Source of the DNA: Anaerolineae bacterium
GTDB lineage: Bacteria; Chloroflexota; Anaerolineae; J036; Brachytrichaceae
NCBI GenBank assembly: GCA_023511655.1
Contig: JAIMBB010000008.1
Location: 1 to 48,904, forward strand
DNA length: 48,904 nt
Direction: 5' to 3'
In this document: positions 9,183 to 18,094 of the stretch, piece after piece
How positions within the stretch are numbered: position 1 is the first letter of the stretch
Layout: each line of letters begins with the position of its first letter
Notes under the pieces: model-generated
Seen by the model: only the letters and a program-made list of their open reading frames with translations
Told to the model about the DNA's origin: nothing
The model's database searches: none
Made by a program: the position numbers and the translations under genes

Positions 9183-9997
9183 TGGCCGGCGCCCCCTTCG
9201 TCATCGTCATGAATGACGATGGCACATACTACCTGCAAGTTGAGCCAACGCCGGATGCGCTGACTGCCCTGGCCGTCAGGGGAGTGGTCTTCTGGGCGCA
9301 GAAGGCAATCGAACGACGCGGCGTCTTTCACCTTGCTCTGAGCGGCGGCAGCACGCCGAAGGCGCTGTATCAACGGCTCGCTGATCAGCCATACGTTCAC
9401 CAGCTCCCCTGGGAGCGCGTGCATCTGTGGTGGGGCGACGAGCGCGTCGTCTCCAGCGATCACCCCGACAGCAATTACAAACTGGCCTACGATGCGCTGA
9501 TTTGCAAAGTGCCCATCCCATCCCACAACATACATCGCGTGCGCACCGAGCTGGGCGCCAGCGAGGCAGCGGCGCAATACGAAGCAGAGATCACGGCAAA
9601 CGTCATCGGCTTCCCGTTGCCCGCTTTCGATCTAATCTTGCTGGGCATGGGCGACGATGGGCATACCGCTTCGCTCTTCCCAGACACGCCAGCGCTCGAA
9701 GCGCATGATCGCCTGGTGGTCTCGCAGTTCGTCCCTAAACTGAACGCGCAACGCATCACCTTCACTGCTCCGCTCATCAACGCAGCCGATACAGTGTTCT
9801 TCCTGGTGAGCGGGTCGGGCAAAGCCGAAATGCTGCGGCGCGTCCTGTTGGGCGACTATCGGCCGCACGAGTTGCCGGCGCAACTGATCGCCCCGACGCG
9901 AGGCAAGTTGTTCTGGATGGTGGATGCAGCGGCAGCCGCGCAGGTGGCGGCCGAGGCGGGCTACCCGGCGCAGGATTTTATCTACCGACGGACGTGA
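9182..9997 (+). CDS. pgl: 6-phosphogluconolactonase
   Basis: A 271-residue SOL/DevB-type lactonase that hydrolyses 6-phosphogluconolactone to 6-phosphogluconate, between the Zwf and Gnd steps. The motifs ALSGGSTPKALYQ, HLWWGDERVV, and LGMGDDGHTASLFP are characteristic of the family and related sugar-phosphate isomerase folds. The ATG at 9182 overlaps the zwf stop by one base; a longer frame from 9041 lies inside zwf and is rejected. It completes the oxidative pentose phosphate genes in this operon and is the last gene before a convergent gene. Confidence 0.94.
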   Translation: MAGAPFVIVMNDDGTYYLQVEPTPDALTALAVRGVVFWAQKAIERRGVFHLALSGGSTPKALYQRLADQPYVHQLPWERVHLWWGDERVVSSDHPDSNYKLAYDALICKVPIPSHNIHRVRTELGASEAAAQYEAEITANVIGFPLPAFDLILLGMGDDGHTASLFPDTPALEAHDRLVVSQFVPKLNAQRITFTAPLINAADTVFFLVSGSGKAEMLRRVLLGDYRPHELPAQLIAPTRGKLFWMVDAAAAAQVAAEAGYPAQDFIYRRT

Positions 9998-10040
9998 GCG
10001 GCCGGCTTTCGAGCGTGAGGTGATGCAACCCGTGATCCTG

Positions 10041-11654
10041 TCACCGGCTCTCGATCACGATCAGCCAGTCCTGAAAGGTAGGCGGCTGAGGCACCTCCCA
10101 GTCCCCCCTGGCATCGGGCTGCACGCGTCCGATTGGCAGCTCGGCACCGATGCGCGGGTCCCAGAAGAAAGCGTGATGCGCGCGCGTGTGCTCCAGATGA
10201 GTGACGCGCGGTCGTTTGCCGGACCAAGGGAAGACGGGATCATACAGGTAGATTAGGCGCACTTGACCGGGAATGCCGGCAGCGAATGGCGCGCCGATGT
10301 GCCGCGCGTTGCCGCTGGGCTTCACCCATTCGGGATGCGGCTCGAAACGAGCCCACGGATAGCGCGCCAGCAAGCGTTTGGCCAGGCCGAGCTGGGCGGA
10401 CCCGGGCAGGCGATAAGCCTCGTCCCAGGGCGTGTTGCCCCATGTGCCGCCGTGGGGCGAGGCGCCGAAGGGTTGTTCTTTAGTGTTGACCTGCCAGATG
10501 CCGTTCGCGCCGTAGGTGTAGCCGGCCGCGCCGGAGAGGATGGATGCCCAAAACGTCAATCGCTGCACCTCGTCGTATGTGCCGTGGATGATGCCCTCGT
10601 AGTTGGCTTCGCCGACCACCACCGGCATCGGCGGCTTGCGCTGGCGTTCGGCAACCACGGTGCGGATGGTGTTGGGGACGCTGTCGTAGCCGCCATGCCC
10701 GGTTTGCAACATGTCCAAGTCCAGCACCGAATCGTCTTTCACCTGGTCGCGGCCGATATGGGTAGGGTGGGTGGTGATGAGATGCCCATACGGATCGGTC
10801 TCGCGCACGTAGCGGGCTATCTCGGTCCAGCCGGCGATCTGTTGGCGTTCGTCCCCTGCCCGGTCTTTGGACAGGTAATAGGGCATGGCCGTCTCCCCGG
10901 TTAGGCACCACACCACCGGATATGCCGACCAGCGCGCAATCAGGTAGCGCCAGTGCCGCTTCATCTTCTCCAGGCCGAGCAGCGGCAGGTAATAGCCCCA
11001 ACAGGCCAGGATGCACGGCACCAGACCGGAGCGCACCAGCCAGGCGATCCGCAGATCGGCCATGTCGAAGTAAGCGGGATTGATGCGGGTGAAGTTCGCT
11101 TCCCACGGGAAGCCGGCTTCATTCTCGCCGCGTGGGTCGAACGCCGGCATGTCGGGGTACAACCCGGCTACGATCTGGATGACGGTGAATCCTTTAGCGA
11201 CCCGGTCGGCGGTCAGCCGTTGGAAGTCGTCCGGCCACGACAACCGCTTGCATAGCCCCATCCACCACGTGTCGCCGAGCCAGAAGAACGGCGTGCCGTC
11301 GGCATGTTCAAACGTTCGCCTGGACTCCGCGACGCGCAACGGGCCGGGGCGTAGGAGCGGGTGATTGCCGGCATAGGGTGCGGCGATGAGCGTTGCCCGT
11401 CGGCCATGCAGGTCAGCGTTGCCCGCGTCGGTGCAGATCGTTTCGATGTTGTATTGGCCGGGTTTGGGCGGCGCGAATCGCACCCGCCATTCCTGTTCGC
11501 CGGCCCAATAGGCCGGCACGCGCCAGCGCTCACCGTCGGCATGGGACACAAGCGCGTCGAGTTCGACTTCGTTGAACGGATCGCCGTAAGGTCTGCCCGA
11601 GGTGTAGCTCCATTCGGTCACCTGGCTTTGCGTGGCGTGAATGATGGTCGGCAT
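10041..11654 (-). CDS. Apiosidase-like glycoside hydrolase (DUF5060/DUF4038 type)
   Basis: A 537-residue protein with the build of the DUF4038 apiosidase-like family (GH140 relatives). The N-terminal ~90 residues form a beta-sandwich (DUF5060-like; WSYTSGRPYGDPFNEVELDA). The (beta/alpha)8 domain begins with DGTPFFWLGDTWW near residue 125 and carries GLYPDMPAFDPRG, the acidic segment WCLTGETAMPYY, and VVVGEANYEG; the Glu residues in the last two are good candidates for catalytic acid and nucleophile. A short C-terminal sandwich follows. No signal peptide is visible, so it may act in the cytoplasm on imported plant-derived oligosaccharides. A TATACT hexamer lies 17 nt before the start. Exact substrate is not known. 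Confidence 0.82.
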   Translation of the reverse strand: MPTIIHATQSQVTEWSYTSGRPYGDPFNEVELDALVSHADGERWRVPAYWAGEQEWRVRFAPPKPGQYNIETICTDAGNADLHGRRATLIAAPYAGNHPLLRPGPLRVAESRRTFEHADGTPFFWLGDTWWMGLCKRLSWPDDFQRLTADRVAKGFTVIQIVAGLYPDMPAFDPRGENEAGFPWEANFTRINPAYFDMADLRIAWLVRSGLVPCILACWGYYLPLLGLEKMKRHWRYLIARWSAYPVVWCLTGETAMPYYLSKDRAGDERQQIAGWTEIARYVRETDPYGHLITTHPTHIGRDQVKDDSVLDLDMLQTGHGGYDSVPNTIRTVVAERQRKPPMPVVVGEANYEGIIHGTYDEVQRLTFWASILSGAAGYTYGANGIWQVNTKEQPFGASPHGGTWGNTPWDEAYRLPGSAQLGLAKRLLARYPWARFEPHPEWVKPSGNARHIGAPFAAGIPGQVRLIYLYDPVFPWSGKRPRVTHLEHTRAHHAFFWDPRIGAELPIGRVQPDARGDWEVPQPPTFQDWLIVIESR

Positions 11655-11830
11655 GGCTTGGCTTTGCGGGGAGTATAGAGCACCGGGCCGTCAAGGTGCC
11701 CGCGCTCGGGCGATTTGACAGCACGGGGCCGATCTCGCAGAATGCCCTTTCGCGCGACCCGCCGGACGGACCCGCCGGGCGGGTGTGCACGGTCATGCGG
11801 ATGAGGCGCCCGCCTCGAAGGAAACTCAAC

Positions 11831-12943
11831 ATGCGATTGGCGGTATACAACGTAGAGAACTTGTTCGACCGCGCGAAAGTGATGAACCTGCAGACATGGA
11901 GCGAAGGCCGGCCGGTGCTGGAGCGGTTTTCTGCGCTCAAGTCATTGCTTGGCGAAGTCACATACAGCGCCAGCCAGAAGCAGCGGATGGCCGAGCTCAT
12001 GATCGCGTTGGGCCTGGAGAAGTCCGATCAGGGGCCGTTCGTCGTCCTGCGGCGCAATCGAGGCAAGTTACTGCGCCGGCCGAAGGAGGGCGGCATCGAG
12101 ATCATCGCCGATGGCCGGGCGGATTGGGCTGGCGCGTTGGAACTGCGCGAGGAGCCGATTGACGAACAGGCCATGCGCAACACCGCGCGGGTCATGAGCG
12201 ACCTGCAAGCCGATGTGCTGGGGATCGTCGAGGCCGAGCACCGACCCGGCCTCGCCATGTTCAACGCCAAGATCATCGCCGCCGTCGGCGGCACCCCCTT
12301 CCATCACATCATGCTGATAGATGGCAACGACGACCGCGGCATAGATGTCGGCATCCTGACGCGGCGCGGCTACTCGATTGGCGCGATGCGCAGCCACGTG
12401 GACGATCGGCTCCCCAACGGCGGGCTGATCTTCTCCCGCGATTGCCCGGAGTTCACGGTGACCACACCGGCGAACAACGAGTTGATCGTCATGGTCAACC
12501 ACTTCAAGAGCAAAGGCTATGGCAGCAAAGCGGCCTCCGACGCGCGTCGCAAGGCGCAGGCTCAGCGCGTGAAGGAGATCTACGCGGGCTTGATCGCCGA
12601 AGGGCACGACCTGGTGGCGGTCATCGGCGACCTGAACGACACGCCGGACAGCCCGGCGCTCCGGCCGCTGATCGCGGAGACCGATCTCAAGGATGTCTTT
12701 GTGCACCCGGCGTTCGATGCCGGCGGCTACCCCGGCACGTTCGGCCTGTGCAACGCCGCGAACAAGATTGACTACATCCTGCTTTCGCCGCGCCTGTTCG
12801 AGCGGGTGCAATGTGGCGGTGTCTGGCGCAAGGGGATGTGGCCCGGGGTGCGGCCGAAGCGCTGGGAAACTTACGATGAGCTGCGCAGTCCTCATGACGC
12901 GGCGTCCGACCATGCCGCGGTGTGGGTGGACATCGCCGTGTGA
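11831..12943 (+). CDS. Endonuclease/exonuclease/phosphatase (EEP) family hydrolase
   Basis: A 370-residue EEP-fold protein. It starts MRLAVYNVENLFDRAK, and shows the metal/catalytic motifs NHFKSKGYGSK, IGDLNDTPDSPAL and the C-terminal SDHAAVWVDI, where the Asn, Asp and His of the EEP active site are expected. It could be a nuclease or phosphodiesterase; the substrate cannot be read from sequence. The start at 11831 is supported by AAGGAA 7 nt upstream and by the family N-terminus; an upstream in-frame ATG at 11696 adds 45 residues without similarity. No signal peptide is seen. It converges on fhs. Confidence 0.85.
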   Translation: MRLAVYNVENLFDRAKVMNLQTWSEGRPVLERFSALKSLLGEVTYSASQKQRMAELMIALGLEKSDQGPFVVLRRNRGKLLRRPKEGGIEIIADGRADWAGALELREEPIDEQAMRNTARVMSDLQADVLGIVEAEHRPGLAMFNAKIIAAVGGTPFHHIMLIDGNDDRGIDVGILTRRGYSIGAMRSHVDDRLPNGGLIFSRDCPEFTVTTPANNELIVMVNHFKSKGYGSKAASDARRKAQAQRVKEIYAGLIAEGHDLVAVIGDLNDTPDSPALRPLIAETDLKDVFVHPAFDAGGYPGTFGLCNAANKIDYILLSPRLFERVQCGGVWRKGMWPGVRPKRWETYDELRSPHDAASDHAAVWVDIAV

Positions 12944-12986
12944 AAGGCGCGTGATGGCTCGCCGCATGGCGCTCGCCGACGCTCGG

Positions 12987-14684
12987 CTAGAACAGCCCCA
13001 CCACCTTGCCGTCCACGAAATCTACCTTCTCGAACGCCGGGTGTTTGCTCAGCCCGGGCATGGTGCGCATGTCGCCGCACAGCGGGTAGAGGAAGCCGGC
13101 GCCGACCGAGGCGCGCACGTCGCGCACCGGCAGGGTGAAGCCCGTCGGCGCGCCCAGCAGCGTCGGGTCGTGCGATAGCGATAGATGAGTCTTGGCCATG
13201 CAGATCGGCAGCCGGTCGAAGCCCAGCCGCGTGTAAGCCGCGATCTTTGCGTCGGCCTCCGGCGCGTACGACACGTCGGCTGCGCCATACAGGCGGGTAG
13301 CGATGGTCTCGATCTTGGTTTTGATCGGCGCGTCATCGGGATAGAGGAACTGAAAGGCTTTTGACTGCTGGCACGCTGCGATCACTGCTTCGGCCAGCTC
13401 GGTCCCGCCGGCCCCTCCCTTCGCCCACACGTTCGACACATAGGCGCCCATCGCGCCGGCAGCGATGGCTTTCTCGCGGATCAGCTCGAGTTCAGCCGGC
13501 GTATCGGTGGCAAATGCGTTCACAGCTACCACCACCGGCACGCCGAACAGCCGCGCATTCTGGATCTGCTTGACCAGGTTGGCGCAGCCGGCTTCGAGCG
13601 CCGGCAGGTTCTCTTCGGTGAACTCCTTCGGCAGCGCCTTGCCCAGCACCACCTTGCCCAAGCCGCTGTGCATCTTCAGCGCGCGCACGGTGGCCACCAT
13701 CACCACGCAATCGGGCTGCAGCCCGCTCACCCGGCATTTGATGTCCATGAATTTCTCCATGCCCATGTCGGCGCCGAAGCCGCTCTCGGTGACGACGTAG
13801 TCGGCCAGCTTCAGGGCGATCTGGTCGGCCACGATGCTGCTGTTGCCGTGAGCGATGTTGGCGAACGGCCCGGCATGCACGAACACCGGCGAACCTTCCA
13901 GCGTTTGCATCAGGTTTGGCATGAGGGCATCTTTCATCAGCACCGTCATCGCCCCGGCTACCTTCAGGTCTTCGGCGGTGACCATGTCCCCCGCTTTGTT
14001 CAAGGCCACCACCATGCGACCGAACCGGGCGCGCATGTCCTCGATGCTGGTAGCCAGGGCGAGGATGGCCATCACCTCGCTGGCCACGCTGATGTCGAAG
14101 CCGGTGTCGCGGGTGGGGCCGTCCTCCGGCTTGCCCAGGCCGATGCGCACGTGGCGCAGCGCGCGGTCGTTGATGTCCACCACCCGGCGCGGCATGATCG
14201 TGCTTTCGTCAATCCCCAGCGCGTTGCCGTGATACAGGTGCGAATCAATCGCTGCGCACAGCAGGTTGTTGGCCGCGCTCACGGCGTGAATGTCGCCGGT
14301 CAGGTGCAGGTTGAAGTCCTCCATCGGCACGACTTGTGAATAGCCGCCGCCGGCCGCGCCGCCCTTGATGCCGAAGGTCGGCCCCATGCTGGGCTGGCGA
14401 ATGCAGGTGAACACTTTTTGGCCCACGTAGTGCAAGGCCTGAGACAGGCCGACCGTCGTCGTGGTCTTGCCCTCGCCCAGCGGGGTGGGGGTGATGGCTG
14501 TGACGACCACGTATTTGCCGTTTGGCTTGTCGCGCAGCCGGTCGCGCACGCTCAGGTGCACTTTAGCTTTATAGCGACCGTATAGATCGAGTTCATCTTC
14601 GGCCAGGCCGATGTTGCGGGCAATCTCAAGGATCGGTCGAAGTCTGGCTGATTGTGCAATTTCGAGATCAGATGGAATGGCCAT
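12987..14684 (-). CDS. fhs: Formate-tetrahydrofolate ligase
   Basis: A 565-residue enzyme that makes 10-formyl-tetrahydrofolate from formate, ATP and tetrahydrofolate, feeding one-carbon metabolism. The P-loop-like motif [16 protein letters not shown] is near residues 66-81, followed by [23 protein letters not shown] and the LTGDIHAV motif, all strongly conserved in the family. Length is typical. It is a single gene between convergent and divergent neighbours. Its position next to the MttB-type methyltransferase region fits an interest in C1 units but the link is only positional. Confidence 0.96.
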   Translation of the reverse strand: MAIPSDLEIAQSARLRPILEIARNIGLAEDELDLYGRYKAKVHLSVRDRLRDKPNGKYVVVTAITPTPLGEGKTTTTVGLSQALHYVGQKVFTCIRQPSMGPTFGIKGGAAGGGYSQVVPMEDFNLHLTGDIHAVSAANNLLCAAIDSHLYHGNALGIDESTIMPRRVVDINDRALRHVRIGLGKPEDGPTRDTGFDISVASEVMAILALATSIEDMRARFGRMVVALNKAGDMVTAEDLKVAGAMTVLMKDALMPNLMQTLEGSPVFVHAGPFANIAHGNSSIVADQIALKLADYVVTESGFGADMGMEKFMDIKCRVSGLQPDCVVMVATVRALKMHSGLGKVVLGKALPKEFTEENLPALEAGCANLVKQIQNARLFGVPVVVAVNAFATDTPAELELIREKAIAAGAMGAYVSNVWAKGGAGGTELAEAVIAACQQSKAFQFLYPDDAPIKTKIETIATRLYGAADVSYAPEADAKIAAYTRLGFDRLPICMAKTHLSLSHDPTLLGAPTGFTLPVRDVRASVGAGFLYPLCGDMRTMPGLSKHPAFEKVDFVDGKVVGLF

Positions 14685-14693
14685 AGCGCGCGG

Positions 14694-14729
14694 ATTTTAG
14701 ATGATCCTGCGCAGTTGCGGGAATGTCAA
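14694..14729 (-). promoter_or_regulatory. Candidate promoter of fhs
   Basis: Reading the minus strand, a perfect TTGACA (complement of 14724-14729) is followed after 17 bp by GATCAT (complement of 14701-14706), a plausible -35/-10 pair. A second hexamer, TAAAAT (complement of 14694-14699), ends 9 nt before the fhs ATG and would give an almost leaderless transcript. Which one is used cannot be decided by eye. Confidence 0.45.
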
Positions 14730-15009
14730 GGGAAGCCCGCACGCTGTGGGCACGCGCCGCTCCGCGCCTGCGGCGCATAGAGCCGTCGGGTAGGACATCG
14801 TCTCCGTCAGGCTTGCTCCTGTGCGCGCATCCTATTTGGCTCGACTTGACTCATGCCGGCATGACTTATACCAGCATGAACTCAGGTGATCAGCTTCATC
14901 TTCCAATCAACTTCACTTCAAATGAAAACAAAAAAGCTTTAGCGAGACTGACGATCTATCTTGAAATGCCATTAACTAAATTTCGCTCGCTAGGGGCACC
15001 CGACTGGCG
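14730..15009. other. Non-coding, partly AT-rich stretch upstream of a broken phosphatase gene
   Basis: No credible gene is seen here. The first half is GC-rich; the part from about 14885 to 14995 is markedly A+T-rich compared with its surroundings, which suggests either a foreign fragment or decayed promoter DNA. The N-terminal half expected for the adjacent alkaline phosphatase remnant is absent from this stretch. Confidence 0.5.
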
Positions 15010-15689
15010 TTGTCAACGATGGCAATATCGGAGAGCCTGGGTGTCTTCCTCGCTGAAGTGCCCAACCGCAACGACTGGGACGCGATCACCTTGCAGATCT
15101 GGGACGGACGCCCAGGCAGCAAAGACCAGCGCCCACACGTGATCATGGGTGGTGGAGAGCGTCAGTTCCTGCCTCCTGGCGTGCAAGGTGTGCATGGTGA
15201 GGGTGAGAATAAGCTGCTGGGCTCTCGCAACCTGATCAGCGAGGCACTCGAATCGGATTACGTCGTGCTGCGCACGCGCGAGGAAGCGGCGAGCCGGACA
15301 CGCTGCTCATGCTGGCTGCCGACAGCGACGCCGGCGGCATGCAGGTAGGGGCGTTGCAAGGGCCACTTACCCAAACGGTGACGACGGTGAACTTCAACCC
15401 CACCGGTGCGGACGCGGACAAGATTGATGGCCTGTATGGGCGCGACAGTTTTGCCTTCGTGCCGGCACCTGATCAATTTGGCAAGCAATGGCCGTTCGCG
15501 ATCACCTGGACCGGCACTCCGGATGTGGCAGGCGGCATTCTCGTCCGCGCAGCCGGCTTGAACAGCGATCTGATCACGACTGCTTTCTCGGAGCGCTTCG
15601 ACAACGTGGACATCTATCGCATGATGTATCTCACGTTGTTCGGCCGCCTGTTACCGTATCCGCAAGGCAAACTCGCACCCAACCGATAG
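15010..15689 (+). pseudogene. Alkaline phosphatase remnant (N-terminus lost, internal deletion, frameshift)
   Basis: Two reading frames together match an alkaline phosphatase. In frame from 15010, the protein reads through VFLAEVPNRNDWDAIT, VIMGGGERQFLPPGVQGVHG and NLISEALESDYVVLRTREE, typical of the middle of the family. At about 15285-15290 the frame shifts and the text continues GEPDTLLMLAADSDAGGM, ILVRAAGLNSDL and DNVDIYRMMYLTLFG, typical of the C-terminal end, stopping at 15689. Roughly a hundred or more residues normally between TREE and the DTLL segment are missing, as is the whole N-terminal part with the phosphorylated serine. It cannot make a working phosphatase. Upstream and downstream frames stop or drift. 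A terminator hairpin follows at 15779. Confidence 0.82.
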
Positions 15690-15778
15690 TGACCGACGGG
15701 TGAGCAGCAAGAGCTGTCTTCGCCCATGGCGCTGCCGGTCAACAGCGCCACGACGCTCAGGTAGATAGCTGCACCACA

Positions 15779-15820
15779 AACGGAACCCAGGGGCTCTAAG
15801 CACCCTGGGTTCCGTTCGTT
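15779..15820 (+). terminator. Strong hairpin terminator after the phosphatase remnant
   Basis: A perfect 14-bp stem (15779-15792 with 15803-15816, AACGGAACCCAGGG and its complement) with a 10-nt loop, followed by a short T-containing tail. The 5' side is preceded by A residues, so it could work in either direction. It isolates the permease operon starting at 15855 from upstream transcription. Confidence 0.75.
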
Positions 15821-15854
15821 TATCGGAGGGTTGTTGCATACAATCCACGCTCGC

Positions 15855-17153
15855 ATGCCCATACCCTTTGCGTCGTTCCAAATCGCTCCTTCAACCGGTG
15901 CGGCGGTCATCGCTTTGCTCACCTTCGTTGCCCTGGCCCTCGGCGAGGTCCCTGGCCTCAGGCTCAATCGGGCGGCAATTGCCATGATCGGCGCAGGCGC
16001 GGTGCTGGTCTTTGGCGTGCTTACCCTTCAGGAGGCCGAACGAACAGTTGACCTGAGCACGCTCATCCTGCTGTTCAGCATGATGATCATCAACGCTGTG
16101 TTGGAGCTATCAGGCTTCTTCACCTGGGTGGGCGAGATAGTTATCGAGCGAGCAAACGCGCCAACGATGCTGCTGGCTCTGGTGGTGGTTACTGCGGGCG
16201 TGTTGTCTATGCTCTTCCTCAACGACCCGGTGTGCGTGATGCTGACGCCACTGGTATGCGGCGTCGTCCTGCGGTTGCGGCGCGACCCGCTGCCGTATCT
16301 CATCGCCCTGGCCTGTGCGGCCAACGTCGGCTCGGTCGCCACCATCACCGGTAACCCACAAAACATCCTGATCGGCGCATCGTCGGGCATCGGTTACTTG
16401 TATTGGCTGGCGCGCCTGGGGCCGGTGGCTGCAGTGGGGATGGCCATCGTGTTCGCAGTGGTGTGGCTGCTGTATCCGCGCGAGTTTCGCGCCGGGCGGG
16501 ATGCCGGGCGGCCGCCAGCCGCGTCGGCCATGATCGCGCCGCATCACGAGGGTGCGCCGATGACGCTGGCGCAAGCCGAAGCGACGATCTACGCCTCCAC
16601 GCTGCGCAGGAGCCTGATCGTCATCGCGCTGATGCTGGTCGCCTTCCTGGCCGGCGTTAACGTCACCGTAGCGTCGTTCGTCGCCGCCTGTGCTATCCTG
16701 ATCGGCCGGCGGTTCGAGTCGGCGCGCATTCTGGCGTTGGTGGATTGGCCGCTGCTGGTGATGTTCGGCGGGTTGTTCATCGTCACTGGTGCGCTTGAGT
16801 TCACCGGCGTGTCGGCGTGGTTGTTCGATCTGGCCAGGCCGTTGGCGTTTGCCGGCACGGCGCCGCTGGCGTTCGTCACCGCAATCTTGAGCAACCTGAT
16901 CTCGAACGTGCCGGCCGTATTGTTGTTTCGCCCGCTCGTGCCGCAGTTCGCCGATCCAACTCAGGCCTGGCTGACGCTGGCGGCGGCGTCCACGCTGGCC
17001 GGCAACCTTACGCTCATCGGCTCGGTGGCCAACTTGATTGTGGCCGAACAGGCCCGAAAATTCGGCGTCAAACTCACCTTCATGGAATATCTCAAATCCG
17101 GCTCGATCATCACCGCCCTGACGTTGATCGCGGCAGTGCTGTTCCTGGGTTGA
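15855..17153 (+). CDS. ArsB/NhaD-superfamily anion permease (SLC13-like)
   Basis: A 432-residue inner-membrane transporter with about 11-12 hydrophobic segments. It carries the family repeats around GNPQNILIGASSGIGYL (first half) and NLISNVPAVLLFRPL and NLTLIGSVANLIVAEQA (second half), as in ion-transporter (IT) superfamily permeases for arsenite, citrate, dicarboxylates or Na+. Its substrate is not clear from sequence. The start at 15855 is preferred over 15831 because a TACAAT -10 hexamer (15839-15844) lies 10 nt before it, leaving no room for a leader. It is followed after 35 bp by the GHMP-family gene and then the MttB-family gene, all on one strand, suggesting that it imports or exports something those enzymes handle. 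Confidence 0.85.
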   Translation: MPIPFASFQIAPSTGAAVIALLTFVALALGEVPGLRLNRAAIAMIGAGAVLVFGVLTLQEAERTVDLSTLILLFSMMIINAVLELSGFFTWVGEIVIERANAPTMLLALVVVTAGVLSMLFLNDPVCVMLTPLVCGVVLRLRRDPLPYLIALACAANVGSVATITGNPQNILIGASSGIGYLYWLARLGPVAAVGMAIVFAVVWLLYPREFRAGRDAGRPPAASAMIAPHHEGAPMTLAQAEATIYASTLRRSLIVIALMLVAFLAGVNVTVASFVAACAILIGRRFESARILALVDWPLLVMFGGLFIVTGALEFTGVSAWLFDLARPLAFAGTAPLAFVTAILSNLISNVPAVLLFRPLVPQFADPTQAWLTLAAASTLAGNLTLIGSVANLIVAEQARKFGVKLTFMEYLKSGSIITALTLIAAVLFLG

Positions 17154-17188
17154 GCGCGTCGGCGATAAAGAGTATCGGAGGAACCACG

Positions 17189-18094
17189 ATGCGCATCCAA
17201 GTCGCCTCACCGTGTTACCTGCAGCTCGGCTTCGCGCGTGCCGTAGATGGAAACCTCGGCGAACTCGGCATCGCGCTGCAACATCCTCCTATTCATCTCG
17301 CTGCGCAGCCGGCGGAACAGTTGCTGGTCAGCGGCGCGCGTGCCGATGTGGCCTATCGGGCCGCCGCGCGTTACCTGGCGCAACTCGGCGCGCCGGTCGG
17401 CAGCCAGGTCGAAATCGAGCTGGCTATCCCGGCGTTCATGGGCCTGGGATCGGACGGCATGTTGCGTATAAGCGTGGAGCAAGCGCTGCGTCACATGCTG
17501 CGCGCGACCGAAGCGCCTGCGGCCGAAGCGCCTGTGGTTGACCCCTTCTATCGGGCTTTCGAACGCGGCGGCCTCTTATTCGTTAGCCCGCAGGGTAAGC
17601 TGATCCGGCGAGCAGCTATCGAACACGCCGATGAAGAGGACGACTGGGTGTTTGTGCTCGTGCTGCCGCATGCCCCTGATGACGTAGCGGAGGACGACGA
17701 ACTGCAGCGCCGCCGGGCGCTGCGCGATGCTGCCGGTCGCCTCAGTTCGTCCGTCACCGCCGATGCGCTGTTTGCGGCCGTAGAGCGCGATGATTTCGAC
17801 GCCTTCGCCGGCGCGTTGACCGCCATCCATGCCGCTAATGAAGCCGCGCTGTCAGCTGATGGTCGGCCCGCTGCGCTAGGCGAGCAGGAACGTGACATCC
17901 TGGCCTGCATGCGCGCCGGGGGAGCGGCCTTCGCCGGCCGCGCGCTCACCGGACTGGGACTGCTGGGCCTGATCAAGGGTGGGCCTGCCAGCCGTGCGCT
18001 GCGCCAGGCGCTCGTCCGGCGGCTCGGCTACTTCGGCCCGTCCGTCATGGCCAGCATCTGCGACAATCGAGGGGCGAGAGTGATCACCGGATGA
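17189..18094 (+). CDS. Beta-ribofuranosylaminobenzene 5'-phosphate synthase-like GHMP-family protein
   Basis: A 301-residue protein related to beta-RFAP synthase, the enzyme that joins phosphoribosyl pyrophosphate and p-aminobenzoate (or 4-hydroxybenzoate) in methanopterin synthesis. The GHMP-type motif is IPAFMGLGSDGML at residues 80-92, and the C-terminal part GLLGLIKGGPASRALRQAL, FGPSVMASICDNRGA resembles the family's ending. It is slightly short and the glycine loop (GLGSDG) differs from the usual GLGSG, so the activity may have changed. GGAGGA lies 6 nt before the ATG. Its stop overlaps the start of the MttB gene (ATGA), showing translational coupling. No other methanopterin genes are in the window. 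Confidence 0.72.
   Translation: MRIQVASPCYLQLGFARAVDGNLGELGIALQHPPIHLAAQPAEQLLVSGARADVAYRAAARYLAQLGAPVGSQVEIELAIPAFMGLGSDGMLRISVEQALRHMLRATEAPAAEAPVVDPFYRAFERGGLLFVSPQGKLIRRAAIEHADEEDDWVFVLVLPHAPDDVAEDDELQRRRALRDAAGRLSSSVTADALFAAVERDDFDAFAGALTAIHAANEAALSADGRPAALGEQERDILACMRAGGAAFAGRALTGLGLLGLIKGGPASRALRQALVRRLGYFGPSVMASICDNRGARVITG

Noticed and set aside
14723-15142. A 140-residue plus-strand frame
   Set aside because: No family resemblance, crosses an AT-rich stretch and overlaps the phosphatase remnant in the wrong frame.
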